From contig NW_026971712.1 of the NCBI RefSeq assembly GCF_963678635.1, forward strand, positions 1 to 64,000: a stretch of DNA of 64,000 bases. The letters are read 5' to 3'. Positions 52,499 through 64,000 of this stretch are shown one piece after another. This stretch comes from Symsagittifera roscoffensis. Taxonomy: Eukaryota; Xenacoelomorpha; Acoela; Convolutidae. The notes below the pieces were generated by a model, which did no database searches, had not been told where the DNA came from, and worked only from the letters and a program-made list of their open reading frames with translations. Position 1 is the first letter of the stretch. Each line of letters opens with the position of its first letter. The position numbers and the translations under genes were made by a program.

Positions 52499-53256
52499 TC
52501 TTGATTTATCACTTCATACTGCCTATACACTCAAGTCGATTGCTAGTGTCCTTACTGTTTGACTACTGATAATAGTAACACAACACAAAATATCCCAAAA
52601 GTTTCACCTAAATAATGACCACGAATCCTTGTATGTTATCACAGTACAACGTGTATGCAATTTATTCACAATAATCCATTATTAGTTGTAAGATATGAAG
52701 CTAGCACAGTCTGATGATATCAATTTTTATAAAAGATAGTGTACTCACTACCCAATCAAGAACAGATATTGTTGATTTAAAACCAAAAATGAAGGAGAAT
52801 AAAAATATTTTCAATGAAAACGTATGTGTTTTGTACTTTAGTTAGTCGCAATATAAAAGTCGAACTTGCTTCTAAAGAAAGCGCTTCACCTGTTCGGTGC
52901 CGCACCAAACAGACAAAACTTGAAAGCAGTAATTTTTTCAAGTGGGCGTCTATTGCAACCACCGAGTCCTGTATTACCTATCTGCCTTCGGATTGCCCGA
53001 GCTAGTCCTACTAAAATCCTCAAGGCAATCACTTTTCCAAAAAAAGATTTGGATTTCAATCCACGCAAATCAGTGACAACCTCTTGTTCAATTTAGGCTT
53101 AGTGTCGCGAATGTCCGGTTTTAGACCTGTATTGTTTTAATCTGGTCTTTTTAAAGAGCAAGATACCAGTGCAGTCACTGGTTTCTAGCCTGGCATTTGA
53201 TCACCTATTTTCTATACTAATTACTTTTCTTTTGTCTACTTAAGTTTTGATAAAAA
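52499..53256 (-). other. Leader and promoter-like region before array 4
   Basis: Counterpart of 42663-43420, with upstream open frame 53068-52886, TATA-like box and hairpin. Compared with the element A leader it has more base differences than the rest of the duplicated unit. Confidence 0.5.
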
Positions 53257-53690
53257 GTAGGACCCTTCAGGATTGGCAAAATTAGGATACTTCCGGATTG
53301 GCAAAAATAGGACCCCTCCGGATTGGCAAAATTGGGACCCTTCCGGATTGGCAAAATTAGGACCCTTCCGGATTGGCAAAACTAGGACCCCTCCGTTTTG
53401 AGAAAATTAGGACCCCTCCGGATTGGCAAAAATAGGACCCTTCCCGATTGGCAAAATTGGGACCCTTCCGGATTGGCAAAATTAGGACCCTTCCTGATTG
53501 GCAAAACTTGACCCTTCCGAATTGGCAAAATTGGGACCCTTCCGGATTGGCAAAATTAGGACACCTCCGGATTGGCAAAAATAGGACTCTTCCGGATTGG
53601 CAAAAATAGGACCCCTCCGGATTGGCAAAATTGGGACCCTTCCGGATTGGCAAAATTGGGTGGGACCTTTCCGGATTGGGACACCTCCGG
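53257..53690. repeat. 25-bp minisatellite, array 4 (about 17 units)
   Basis: Almost identical to array 1 in unit order and variants, at an offset of 9836 bases. Confidence 0.95.
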
Positions 53691-54234
53691 GTTTGTAAAA
53701 GTAGCTTTTCGAGGACTTTTGAAAATCTCACCCGATACCCTTCCGGATAAGTTCTCCGATGCTATTATGCTGTAGGAACTAACTAGAAAGGGTGTATTTC
53801 CGTCCCTAGACCCTTCCGGATCGTAGTTAAGCCTGTTATTTTGCTATTCTTCTCAACTGTGAAGGGTCATTTAACTAGCCTAGTTTTGACTCGACTATGG
53901 TTTTCTGGGTTCCCTAGCCCTCTCTTTTTGTCTAAAACAGCTTGCAAGTGCCTTATTCATACGCTACTACCCTTAGGTAGGGGTATAAGGGCTTTCCAAA
54001 AAAATTTCACAAAAGGTGAAGGGTCTACCTTCACAAATTAATAATTTTTTGTTGAAAACAATCTTGGAATTTTTTTTTGAAAAATAGAATGCTTTACTAG
54101 TAAGCTCACTTAATTTCTGATCTAATGATACCAAGATCAACTGGATTTGTCCGGTAGTTCCAAAGTTATTAACCAAAACGTTTTTTTTCTAAGGTTCAAA
54201 ATTTTTCTCACTTATATGTTCCGCCTAACGTTTA
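53691..54234. other. Array flank, block 4
   Basis: Counterpart of 43856-44400. No gene recognised. Confidence 0.5.
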
Positions 54235-54571
54235 GAGTCCCGGTGAAAGTGGCAAAATCTTGTCCTTGTTCTACCGGAGTAGAATCACCCGCCAATCTTC
54301 TGTTTCCTCTCCCTTCCAGTCCATATCCATCCCGGTTCTCATTCATGGCAGGTTCCGGATGGACCTCTACGTCCAACATTCCCTTTTGTCCGTCTGAGAA
54401 CTTTTGACTCCTCGTTTCAACTTTTCCGCCTGAAACTTTCTTCCCTTTGTCGGTCCGGGTTCGTGCGATACTTTCCACGAAAGGTTCGCTCATTGCCTTT
54501 CGTTGTTTCTCTGGTATGAATTTTCTAGAGCCATCACTTAGTTTAGGTATCGTTGACTTGTCTAGACTCAT
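54235..54571 (-). pseudogene. Truncated gag start, α copy of unit 2
   Basis: Counterpart of the fragment at 44401-44736 with a few base differences; same truncation point. Confidence 0.8.
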
Positions 54572-55329
54572 TCTTGATTTATCACTTCCTACTGCCTATA
54601 CACTCAATTCGATTGCTAGTGTCCTTACTGTTTGACTACTGATAATAGTAACACAATAACAAAATGTCCCAAAAGTTCCATTTTAATAGTGAACAGGAAT
54701 CTTTGTATGTTATCACAATACAGCGTGAATGAAATTTATTCAAAATAATTGATAAATAGTTGTAAGATATGAAGCTAGCACAGTCTGATGATATCAATAT
54801 TTATAAAAGATAGTGTACTCACTAACCAATCAAGAACAGATATTGTTGATTTAAAACCAAAAATGAAAGAGAATTAAAACTTTTTCAATGAAAATGTATG
54901 TGTTTTGTACTTAAGTTCGTCGCAATATAATAGTCGAACTTGTTTCTAAAAAAAGAGCTGTACCTGTTTGGAGCCGCACCAAACAGACAAAACTTGAAGG
55001 CAGTAATTTTCTCAAGTGGGGGTCTATTGCACCCACCGAGTCCCGTGTTACATTTTTGCCTTCGGATTGCCCGAGCTAGTCCTACTATAATCCTCAAGGC
55101 AATCACTTTTCCAAAAAATGATTTGGATTTCAATCCACGCAAATCAGTGACAAACTCTTGTTCAATTCAGGCTTAGTGTCGCGAATATCCGAGCTTAGAC
55201 CTGTTTTGTTTTAGTCTGGTCTTTTTAAAAGGCAAGTTACCAATGCAGTCACTGGTTTCTAGCCTGGCATTTAAAAACCTTATATTCTATAATTTTTACT
55301 TTTCTTTTGTCTACTTAAGTTTTGACGAA
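54572..55329 (-). other. Leader and promoter-like region, α block of unit 2
   Basis: Counterpart of 44737-45494, with upstream open frame 55142-54885. Confidence 0.5.
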
Positions 55330-55710
55330 AGTAGGACCCCTCCGGATTGGCAAAAATGGGACCCTTCCGGATTGGCAAAAAAGGACCCCTCCGGATTGGC
55401 AAAATTGGGATCCTTTCGGATTGGCAAAAGTAGGACTCTTCCGGATTGGCAGAATTAGAACCCTTCCGGATTGGCAAAAATAGGACCACTCCGGATTGGC
55501 AAAATTGGGACCCTTCCGGATTGGCAAAACTAGGACCATTCCGGATTGGCAAAAATGGGACCCCTCCGGATTGGCATAATTGAGACCCTTTCTGTTTGGC
55601 AAAAATAAGACTCTTCCGGTTTGGCAAAAATAGGACCCCTCCGAATTGGCAAAATTGGAACCCTTCAGGATTGGAAAAGTTGGGGCCCTTCCAGATTGGG
55701 ACCTCTCCGG
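55330..55710. repeat. 25-bp minisatellite, array 5 (about 15 units)
   Basis: Counterpart of array 2 at an offset of 9835 bases, with scattered unit differences. Confidence 0.95.
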
Positions 55711-56279
55711 GTTTGTAAAAATAGCTTTTCCGGGACTTTTGAAAATCTCACCCGATACCCTTCCGAATACATTCTCCGTTACTATTATGCTGTAGGAACT
55801 AACTAGGAAGGGTGTATTTCCGTCCCTAGACCCTTCCAGATCGTAGTTAAGCCTGTTATTTTGCTATTCTTCTCAACTGTGAAGGGTCTTCTAACTAGCC
55901 TAGTTTTGACTCGACTATGGTTTTCTGGGTTCTTTAGCTCTCTCTTTTTGTCTAAAACAGCGTACAAGTGCCTTATTCATACGCCACTATCTTTTGGTAG
56001 GGGTATAAGGGCTTTCCAAAAAAATTCACAAAACGTTAAGTGTCTACCTTCACAAATTAATAATTTTTTGTTGAAAACAATCTTTGAAAATTTTTTTTCA
56101 CTTACTTTTTTCGAAAAAGAGAATGGTTTACTTGTAAGCTCACTTAATTTCTGATCTAATGATACCAAGATCAACTGAATTTGTCCAGTAGTTTCAAAGT
56201 TATTAACCAAAACAGTTTTTTTTTTTCTAAGGTTCAAAAATTTTCTCACTTCTAGGTTCCGCCTAACGTTTAGAGTCCC
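55711..56279. other. Array flank, block 5
   Basis: Counterpart of 45876-46435. No gene recognised. Confidence 0.5.
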
Positions 56280-56609
56280 GGTAAAAGTGACAAAGTCTTG
56301 TCCTTGTTCTACCGGAGTAGATTAACTCGCCAATCTTCTGTTTCCTCTCCCTTCCAGTATATGTCCATCCCGGTTCTCATCCATGGCAGGTTCCGGATGG
56401 ACCTCTACTTCTAACATTCCCTTTTGTCCGTCTGAGAAATTTTGACTCCTCGTTTCAATTATTCCGCCTGAAAATTTCTTCCCTTTGTCGGTCCGGGTTC
56501 GTGCGATACTTTCCATGAAAGGGTCGCTCATTGCCTTTCTTTGTTTCTCTGGGATGAATTTCCTAGAGCCATCACTTAGTTTAGGTATCGTTGACTTGTC
56601 TAGACTCAT
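56280..56609 (-). pseudogene. Truncated gag start, β copy of unit 2
   Basis: Counterpart of 46436-46770 but without its internal TAA, giving an open frame of 95 codons. The leader is cut at the same point and joined to pol. Confidence 0.75.
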
Positions 56610-56681
56610 TCATGATTTCTCGCTTCCTACTGCCTATACACTCAATTCGATTGCTAGTGTCCTTACTGTTTGACTACTGTT

Positions 56682-59581
56682 CATTTCCTGCAACCAAAGA
56701 CCTCATCGAGCCGATCAATGTGGTGTTCCAAAATGAGTGTTGTTATGACCACTTCATCCACGTAACACATCACAAGGTTCCCGTTAAGGTTCTTGCTTTA
56801 TGTTCTCGAAGGCAGCTTGAGCTTCTTCGTTCCATTCGAACTTCTTTCCTTGGTTGCGCATCAATTTCTGCATGGGGTGCACCTTGTCTGCGTATCCTTT
56901 TATGAACTCACGTTAATAATTGGCAAACCCTAGGAAGCTCATAGGTTGTGTGTCCGTTCTGGGAGCCTTCCATGTCAACACAGCCTCCACTACTTCCGGG
57001 TCCCGCCTTACGCCATGCCTGTCCACCATTCTTCCCAGATACTTGATTGAATCCCTAGGGATTTCACATTTCGATGGTTTGCATTTCAAGCCTGCTCTTT
57101 TCATGCAACGAAAGACCTCATCGAGCCGATCAATGTGGTCTTCCAAGGTGAGTGTTGCTATGACCACTTAATCCACGTAACACATCACAAGGTTCCCGTA
57201 CTTCTTCGTCACTTTGGCCAGAGCTTGAGCCATCATTCTTTGAAAAGATGCCGTGGCGTTGCACTAGCCAAAAGGCATCCTCTTCCACTGGTACAATCCC
57301 AATTCACATGCGAATCCGGTCTTTTCTCTGTACTTCTTCCGCAGAGGGACCTGCCAGAAGGCACAACCCAAGCCCAGTGTGGTGAAGAACTTGGCGTCAC
57401 CAAGTCTCGAGAGGCTCTCGTCTATTCGCGGTATTGGGTACGCATCTTTTATTGTCACTGCGTTCAGGTAACGAAAGTCGCAACAGAACCTGAGCTGCCC
57501 CCTTTCTTCTTGGCCATGACTACCTCGCAAGCCCAAGGCGATTTCGAGGGTTCTATCATGTCGTGTTCGAGTAACATTTTCATTTCCGCTCGGCACGCTT
57601 CCTATTTATGAGGCGTCATTCGCTTTGCGCCTTCTTTATGAGGAATGGCGCCTTCTTCTAATTCTATTTCGTGTTCGACGAAGTTGCAACAACCGATATC
57701 CGCCTTATGTTTTGAAAAAACGTCCGGGTCCCGATTTAAAAACGCCCTTAATAATTCAAAAGCTCCCTCACCTTTTTTCCTTCTCAAGTGTTCTATCTCC
57801 GGCAAAACCGGTTTGTCGGATTCTGGTTCATATGACGAGGGGCGTTCCGAAAAGTTCGAGCAGCTCGACAAGCCGTCATTCGTTTCGGATTTCATTGAAA
57901 ACAGTTTATTAAGAGATTTGAATTCATCAATTCTCTTTAAAGTTTTATATTTATCAGCATAATTCGGGCAGTCTTTCACATTATATCTCTTCAAGTTTTG
58001 TGTCTCCTCATAGTCGGTTTTCATCGGCAAAGCGTAACCAAGTTTCTTTCCACGCTGGATCGTAACCGTGGTGTCCAGTGTGTTCAACAACACACTGGCA
58101 CACAGCCCGTTTCGTGTTACTGAAAAGCTCCGGCCTAAAATCACCGAGCTTTGACTATTTGGGTTGGGTGCAGACAAACATGTTTACTATCCTTTAACGA
58201 ATTTAAATTTGTCCTTCTAAAAATTGATATTACAGCTTATCCCGGCTGTAGTTCCACCTTTCTATCTAAAAAATTGGTACTTTGTTTTTGTCTGTTATTA
58301 TTCTATTGATTGGTTTTTAACACACTTCCTTCCGATTCGGGTTTCTAAATTTATTAGGCCATTGTTCAAGTCAATGATCACATCGAAATTCCGGACAAAA
58401 TTACGGCCCATGTTGAATTGGTTTGAGTCGTCTAAATTCTCAACCACCAGTAAGCTCATCCAAAGATCGCGTCCTCCCATGTGAAGGACGGTTATTGGTG
58501 TCCTTCCGGCAACGTAGGTTGCTCCGCGGTTGGTGACCAACAATTTGAGGTTCGTTGGAATTAGATCTTCCCTCGTGCAGCCCATTCTTTCCCAAGTCTT
58601 TAATGGCATCACGCTTAGCACTGCTTCTGTATCCAGTAGTCCTGTTACTCCAATTTTCTTCCCAATGGTGTCTAGCAGATGTATAGTCACATCTGCCTCG
58701 TACCCTATGTGTACTGCATCTGGCTCCATCGTGGCATAATGGCCGATTCTACGGACATTCAGTTCTTCCTGACCCAAATAGATCTGTACCATTTGGTCAC
58801 TCTCTGTTGTGACATAGGTCCTAGTGTAGATACTTATGCCGTCAACGTTCAACATCACTTGATACGGTCCATAGACTTCAACGTAGCGCCCTTGGAGTTT
58901 CTTTGTTCGAGGGCCACCCGTTCTCAAAAACTCTCGCACAGCCCTCAACTCAATGCGTGGCTCTACCTGTCTCAGATAATCTGCATATGGGTCTAAATGC
59001 ATCATAGTGAACTCCGAGAGTTCACTTAGGTTCCTGATCACCTGATGTCCCGCAACTGAAATTATTGACTGTATTCTGCTTCCTTGCGACACTATTCCGA
59101 ATGTCTGCTCAGAGATCACGTTTACTTTCATGTTCAAACTGCTTGGTGCTTTCGTTTCCTCAACTTCTGATGCCTCGAAGGCGTTTAGCCTTTCCTGAAT
59201 TTTCTCATTTTCTAGTTCGAGCTTCAACTTTTGTTCGATCTCCTTCGTCACCAACTCCTGCTGGACTCTGTTTAGAGCATCCCTCGCGGCTGCCCTATAG
59301 CCGATCTTGAGGTCATCTGCCGCAGTCACAGGTTTTGGTTCACATATCTCTTCCGTTACTGCCAGCTCTTGCGGTTTTTCCTTTCTGCGTGCCTCCGCTT
59401 CACTCAACAGGCAAGCCTTGCTGGCTTCAACACCCGATAAAGCTTCCTAATGCCTTGGATGCTTGATGTCCGCCACAGCATCCCAGAATGGTGTACAATC
59501 CGATTTAAAATGACCTTCCAAGTTACAAAAAAAAACACCTTGGGCCGAATTTCGCAATTACTCCTCTCATGAAATCTTCAT
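56682..59581 (-). pseudogene. Pol fragment, copy 3 (RT, connector, protease, Gag end)
   Basis: Counterpart of copy 2 at an offset of about 9838. Protease 59407-58298 with DTE at 58633-58625; connector 58177-57602; RT 57596-56913 with Gly at 57374-57372, TAG at 57266-57264. The YVDD box reads YVD then a stop (57179-57168), so it has one more lesion than copy 2. The knuckle A tract has 9 bases and is out of frame. Confidence 0.85.
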
Positions 59582-60335
59582 CCTAGGAGAACAGAATGAA
59601 CAGATTTCCTTAAAAATGAGTGAACTAGAAAGGGCAGTCCATGTCGAGAGAGAAAACCTGCGGAAAGAGATCTACCGCAACAGACAAGAAGTAGCAGAGG
59701 CGAAAAACGCTTATAGGAGAGAACGGATTAACACTTGGCCAAAAACTTGTCGCGAATGACGGTGGAAGCTGAGCAAAGAGAATTACGATTGAGAGATGAC
59801 ATGGAGAAGTTGAGAATTCATTAAGAGCAGACTCTTGGGACTCTTGACACGAAGATAGACGCGATGATGGAGAGGCGAACTCAGGCTATCATAGTAAGGT
59901 TGGATGGGCTACTAGGAAACAGGAGTGGATCGAAGAATGGGGAACCAAACTCAGGAGAACTCGACAAGGAGCCGACAAGGAACTTCAATGAACAACCGAA
60001 TAGAAGAAGGACATATGGATCCACTAGAAGAATAGGCAGAAAGATGTTAGCGATACATTACACACCACTTTTAACCAATGCACCAATACTAGAGGAATTG
60101 AGACTCAAGTCAAAAGAAAATCTTTTACTGAAGCCTCCATCGAGATCTGGATATTACAAAAACAATTATGGCAATTTTCACAATGGACCAGCAAACCAAG
60201 GTAACAACTGGTACTAACCAAGGGATGATATGGACAAGAGACGCTCTTGTGCGAATTGCAGTTCGACGGACCATCAAGTGTCAGCATGCGCAACCTACAA
60301 ACAGGGCTTGAAAGCAAAAGGCTTCAGCCAAAAGT
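59582..60335 (+). pseudogene. Inverted gag segment, copy 3
   Basis: Counterpart of 49743-50494, same breakpoints, gag frames on the plus strand (including 59864-60217 ending GPANQGNNWY). It shares the TAA stops of element A gag. Confidence 0.85.
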
Positions 60336-60374
60336 CGATTTACTTTTCTTTTGCCTACTTAAGTTTTGACAAAA

Positions 60375-60881
60375 ATAGGACCTCTCCGGATTGGCAAAAA
60401 TAGGACCCTTCCGGATTGGCAAAATTGGGACCCTTCCGCATTGATAAAAAGTAGGACCCTTCAGGATTGGCAAAATTAGGACCCTTCCGGATTGGCAAAA
60501 ATAGGACCCCTCCGGATTGGCTAAATTGGGACCCTTCCGGATTGGCAAAATTAGGACCCTTCCGGATTGGCAAAACTAGGACCCCTCCGGTTTGAGAAAT
60601 TTAGGACCCCTCCGGATTGGCAAAAGAAGGACCCTTCCGGATTGGCAAAATTGGGACCCTTCCGGATTGGCAAAATTAGGACCCTTCCGGATTGGCAAAA
60701 CTAGGACCCCTCCGGATTGCGAAAATTGGAACCCCTCCGGATTGGCAAAAATAGGACCCTTCCGGATTGGCGAAAATAGAACTTCTCCAGATTGACAAAA
60801 TTGGGACCCTTCCGGATTGGAAAAATTGGGACCCTTCCGGATTGGAAAAGTTGGGGCCCTTCCAGATTGGGACCTCTCCGG
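60375..60881. repeat. 25-bp minisatellite, array 6 (about 20 units)
   Basis: Counterpart of array 3 at an offset of 9840 bases. Confidence 0.95.
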
Positions 60882-61934
60882 GTTTGTAAAAATAACTTTT
60901 CCGGGACTTTTGAAAATCTCACCTGATACCCTTCCGGATACGTTCTCCGATGCTATTATGCTGTAGGAACTAACTAGAAAGGGTGTATTTCCGTCCCTAG
61001 ACCCTTCCGGATTGTAGTTAGGCCTGTTATTTTGCTATTCTTCTCAACTGTGAAGGGTCTTCTAACTAGCCTAGTTTTGACTCGACTATGGTTTTCTGGG
61101 TTCTTTAACCCTCTCTTTTTGTCTAAAACAGCGTGCAAGTGCCTTATTCATACGCTACTATCCTTAGGTAGGGGTATAAGGGCTTTCCAAAAAAAATTCA
61201 CAAAACGTGAAGAGTCTACCTTCACAAATTAATAAATTTTTGCTTAAAACAATCTTGGAAAAAAAAATTTTTTTTTCTAATAGGCAAATGCTTTACTAGT
61301 AGACTCTTTTAATTTCTGATCTAATGTTACCAAGATCAACTGAATCTGTCTAGTAGTTCCAAAGTTATTAAACAAAACGTTTTTATTTCTAAGGTTCAAA
61401 ATTTTTCTCACTTATAGGTTGCGCCTAACGTTTAGAGTCCCGGTAAAAGTGGCAAAATCTTGTCCTTGTTCTACCGGAGTAGATTCACTCGCCAATCTTC
61501 TTACTTTTTTTCAAAAAATAGAATGTTTTACTAGTAAGCTCACTTAATTTCTGATCTAATGATACCAAGATCAACTGGATTTGTCCTGTAGTTCCAAAGT
61601 TATTAACCAAAACGTTTTTTTTCTAAGGTTGAAAAATTTTCTTACTTATAGGTTCCGCCTAACTTTTTTCGCAATTCTTGTCTTTCTCACCTAAAATTAA
61701 TAATCCGAGCTCAAAAGGCCCATACTCTTCTAGTTCAATGATAAATACCCAATCTAAATCGTTCCAGCTGAAAAAACTTTCCAAAAACAATGCTTTTTGG
61801 ACCCTTCCGGGTTGATGAATCCTCTAAATGAAACACGGTAAATTCAGTTTCTCTGTAACCCAGAAGGTTATCGGCAAACCGATTTTTAAACTTGTCGATT
61901 CAACAACAATTTTTACTGTCCTAAGTTAAAAATC
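60882..61934. other. Array flank and γ-specific insertion, unit 2
   Basis: Counterpart of 51042-52093. No gene recognised. Confidence 0.5.
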
Positions 61935-62339
61935 TCAAAAAATTATCTTATTTTGTAGCGTTTCGTTTTTTGATAAATCAAGAAAATTCGGTTTTTGGTA
62001 CCCAATTAGTTCCAACCACTTTTGAACTACCGGAGTAGATTGTCCTTGATCTACCGGAGTAGATTCACTCGCCAATATTCTGTTTCCTCTCCCTTCCAGT
62101 CCATGTCCATCCCGGTTCTCATCCATGGCAGGTTCCGGATGGACCTCTACTTCTAACATTCCCTTTTGTCCGTCTGAGAACTTTTGACTCCTCGTTTCAA
62201 CTATTTCGCCTGAAACTTTCTTCCCTTTGTCGGTCCGGGTTTGTGCGATACTTTCCACGAAAGGGTCGCTCATTGCTTTTCTTTGTTTCTCTGGTATGAA
62301 TTCACTTAGTTTAGGTATCGTTGACTTGTCTAGACTCAT
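61935..62339 (-). pseudogene. Truncated gag start, γ copy of unit 2
   Basis: Counterpart of 52094-52498 with the same 12-base deletion. Confidence 0.75.
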
Positions 62340-63097
62340 TCTTGATTTATCACTTCATACTGCCTATACACTCAAGTCGATTGCTAGTGTCCTTACTGTT
62401 TGACTACTGATAATAGTAACACAACACAAAATATCCCAAAAGTTTCACCTAAATAATGACCACGAATCCTTGTATGTTATCACAGTACAACGTGTATGCA
62501 ATTTATTCACAATAATCCATTATTAGTTGTAAGATATGAAGCTAGCACAGTCTGATGATATCAATTTTTATAAAAGATAGTGTACTCACTACCCAATCAA
62601 GAACAGATATTGTTGATTTAAAACCAAAAATGAAGGAGAATAAAAATATTTTCAATGAAAACGTATGTGTTTTGTACTTTAGTTAGTCGCAATATAAAAG
62701 TCGAACTTGTTTCTAAAGAAAGAGCTTCACCTGTTCGGTGCCGCACCAAACAGACAAAACTTGAAAGCAGTAATTTTCTCAAGTGGGCGTCTATTGCAAC
62801 CACCGAGTCCTGTATTACCTATCTGCCTTCGGATTGCCCGAGCTAGTCCTACTAAAATCCTCAAGGCAATCACTTTTCCAAAAAACGATTTGGATTTCAA
62901 TCCGCGCAAATCAGTGACAAACTCTTGTTCAATTTAAGCTTAGCGCCGCGAATGTCCGGGCTTAGACCTGTTTTGTTTTAGTCTGGTCTTTTTAAAAGGC
63001 AAGTTACCAGTGCAGTCACTGGTTTCTAGCCTGGCGTTTAAAAACCTTATATTAATTAATATTCACTTTTCTTTTGTCTACTTAAGTTTTGACAAAA
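62340..63097 (-). other. Leader and promoter-like region before array 7
   Basis: Counterpart of 52499-53256, with upstream open frame 62909-62727. From about 62955 on it resembles the α-block leader (GGGCTTAGACCTGTTTTG) rather than its positional counterpart. Confidence 0.5.
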
Positions 63098-63457
63098 TTA
63101 GGACCCCTCCGGATTGGCAAAAATGGGACCCTTCCGGATTGGCAAAAAAGGACCTCTCCGGATTGGCAAAATTGGGACCCTTTCGGATTGGCAAAAGTAG
63201 GACTCTTCCGGATTGGCAAAATTAGGACCCTTCCGGATTGGCAAAAATAGGACCACTCCGGATTGGCAAAATTAGGACCCTTCCGGATTGGCAAAAATGG
63301 GACCCCTCCGGATTGGTAAAATTGGGACCCCTCCGGATTGGCAAAAATAGGACTCTTCCGGATTGGCAAAAATAGGACCCCTCCGGATTGGCAATTTTGG
63401 GACCCTTCCGGATTGGCAAAATTGGGTGGGACCTTTCCGGATTGGGACCCCTCCGGG
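63098..63457. repeat. 25-bp minisatellite, array 7 (about 14 units)
   Basis: Begins like arrays 2 and 5 (GGACCCCTCCGG, then AAATGGGACCC) and ends like arrays 1 and 4 (TTGGGTGGGACCTTTCCGG). It is therefore a mosaic of the two array types. Confidence 0.9.
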
Positions 63458-64000
63458 TTTGTAAAAATAGCTTTTCCGGGACTTTTGAAAATCTCACCCG
63501 ATACCCTTCCGGATACGTTCTCCGATGCTATTATGCTGTAGGAACTAACTAGGAAGGGTGTATTTCCGTCCCTAGACCCTTCCGGATCGTAGTTAAGCCT
63601 GTTATTTTGCTATTCTTCTCAACTGTGAAGGGTCTTCTAACTAGCCTAGTTTTGACTCGACTATGGTTTTCTGGGTTCTTTAACCCTCTCTTTTTGTCTA
63701 AAACAGCTTGCAAGTGCCTTATTCGTACGCTACTACCCTTAGGTAGGGGTATAAGGGCTTTCCAAAAAAATTTCACAAAACGTGAAGAGTCTACCTTAAC
63801 AAATTAATAATTTTTTGTTTCAAACAATCTTGAAAAAAAATTTTTTTTTTCTAATAGGCGAATGCTTCACTAGTAGGCTCTTTTAATTTTTGATCTAATG
63901 ATACCAAGATCAACTGAATCTATCTAGTAGTTCCAAAGTTATTAAATAAAACGTTTTTTCTAAGGTTCAAAATTTTTCTCACTTATAGGTTGCGCCTAAC
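63458..64000. other. Array flank, block 7, cut by window edge
   Basis: Counterpart of 43856-44400. The window ends at TGCGCCTAAC, a few bases before the usual junction with truncated gag, so a third repeat unit most likely continues beyond the edge. Confidence 0.6.

Larger units (their letters stand above)
43265..53100. repeat. Higher-order repeat, unit 1 (about 9.84 kb)
   Basis: Landmarks recur at a constant offset of 9835-9841 bases: array starts 45495 and 55330, gag starts 44736 and 54571, pol junctions 46843 and 56682, inverted gag starts 49743 and 59582. Within a unit: array 1, truncated gag α, array 2, truncated gag β, pol fragment, inverted gag piece, array 3, truncated gag γ. The exact start of the unit is arbitrary. 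Confidence 0.9.
53101..62940. repeat. Higher-order repeat, unit 2 (about 9.84 kb)
   Basis: Repeats unit 1 in the same order and orientation with only scattered single-base and homopolymer differences wherever I compared them. A third unit begins at about 62.94 kb and is cut by the window edge at 64000. The near-identity means the duplication is recent or kept uniform by recombination. Confidence 0.9.

Overview
The window looks like repeat-dense chromosomal DNA from an invertebrate animal. I cannot name the species. There are no bacterial operons, ribosome binding sites, tRNA or rRNA genes, and no intact cellular gene. What is recognisable is retrotransposon-derived: a non-LTR reverse transcriptase relic and two large, unrelated gag-pol elements of Ty3/gypsy type on the minus strand, one with an env-like gene and one with an unusual set of extra genes. 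Almost every coding segment is broken by stops or frame changes, so most calls are relics.

Layout. 1-9200: AT-rich, effectively non-coding DNA with a plus-strand LINE-type relic (about 4010-4850), a C-rich strand-biased patch (5905-6115) and small repeats. 9200-23240 (element B, minus strand): gag (22934-20549), protease, reverse transcriptase, a partly deleted RNase H, an integrase with all three catalytic acids (17280-16164), then an env-like glycoprotein gene with signal peptide (start codon at 14809), membrane segments near 11.5 kb and a long Pro/Ser/Thr-rich tail. 23430-26170: two diverged copies of one unknown gene end, facing each other across an AT-rich spacer. 26735-33406: minus-strand chain of unrecognised ORFs lying downstream of element A pol, including two SGNH-hydrolase-like regions. 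34015-42662 (element A, minus strand): gag, zinc knuckles, protease, RT, RNase H, integrase and a C-terminal macro-like domain.

42663-64000 is a higher-order repeat made from pieces of element A. Each block carries a 25-bp minisatellite (seven arrays), a leader and the first part of gag. Three blocks plus a 2.9-kb pol fragment and an inverted 750-bp gag piece form a unit of about 9.84 kb, present about 2.2 times and running off the right edge. All three pol copies share the same stops and the same active-site changes, so an already dead element was amplified.

The elements would work as ordinary LTR retrotransposons (Gag particle, protease maturation, RT/RNase H cDNA synthesis, integrase insertion). 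I could not identify a paired LTR, target-site duplication or primer binding site for either element, so ends are approximate. The most interesting points are the macro-like and SGNH-like domains attached to element A, the CCAAT-bearing 25-bp arrays upstream of a TATA-like box, and the nested 9.84-kb repeat.
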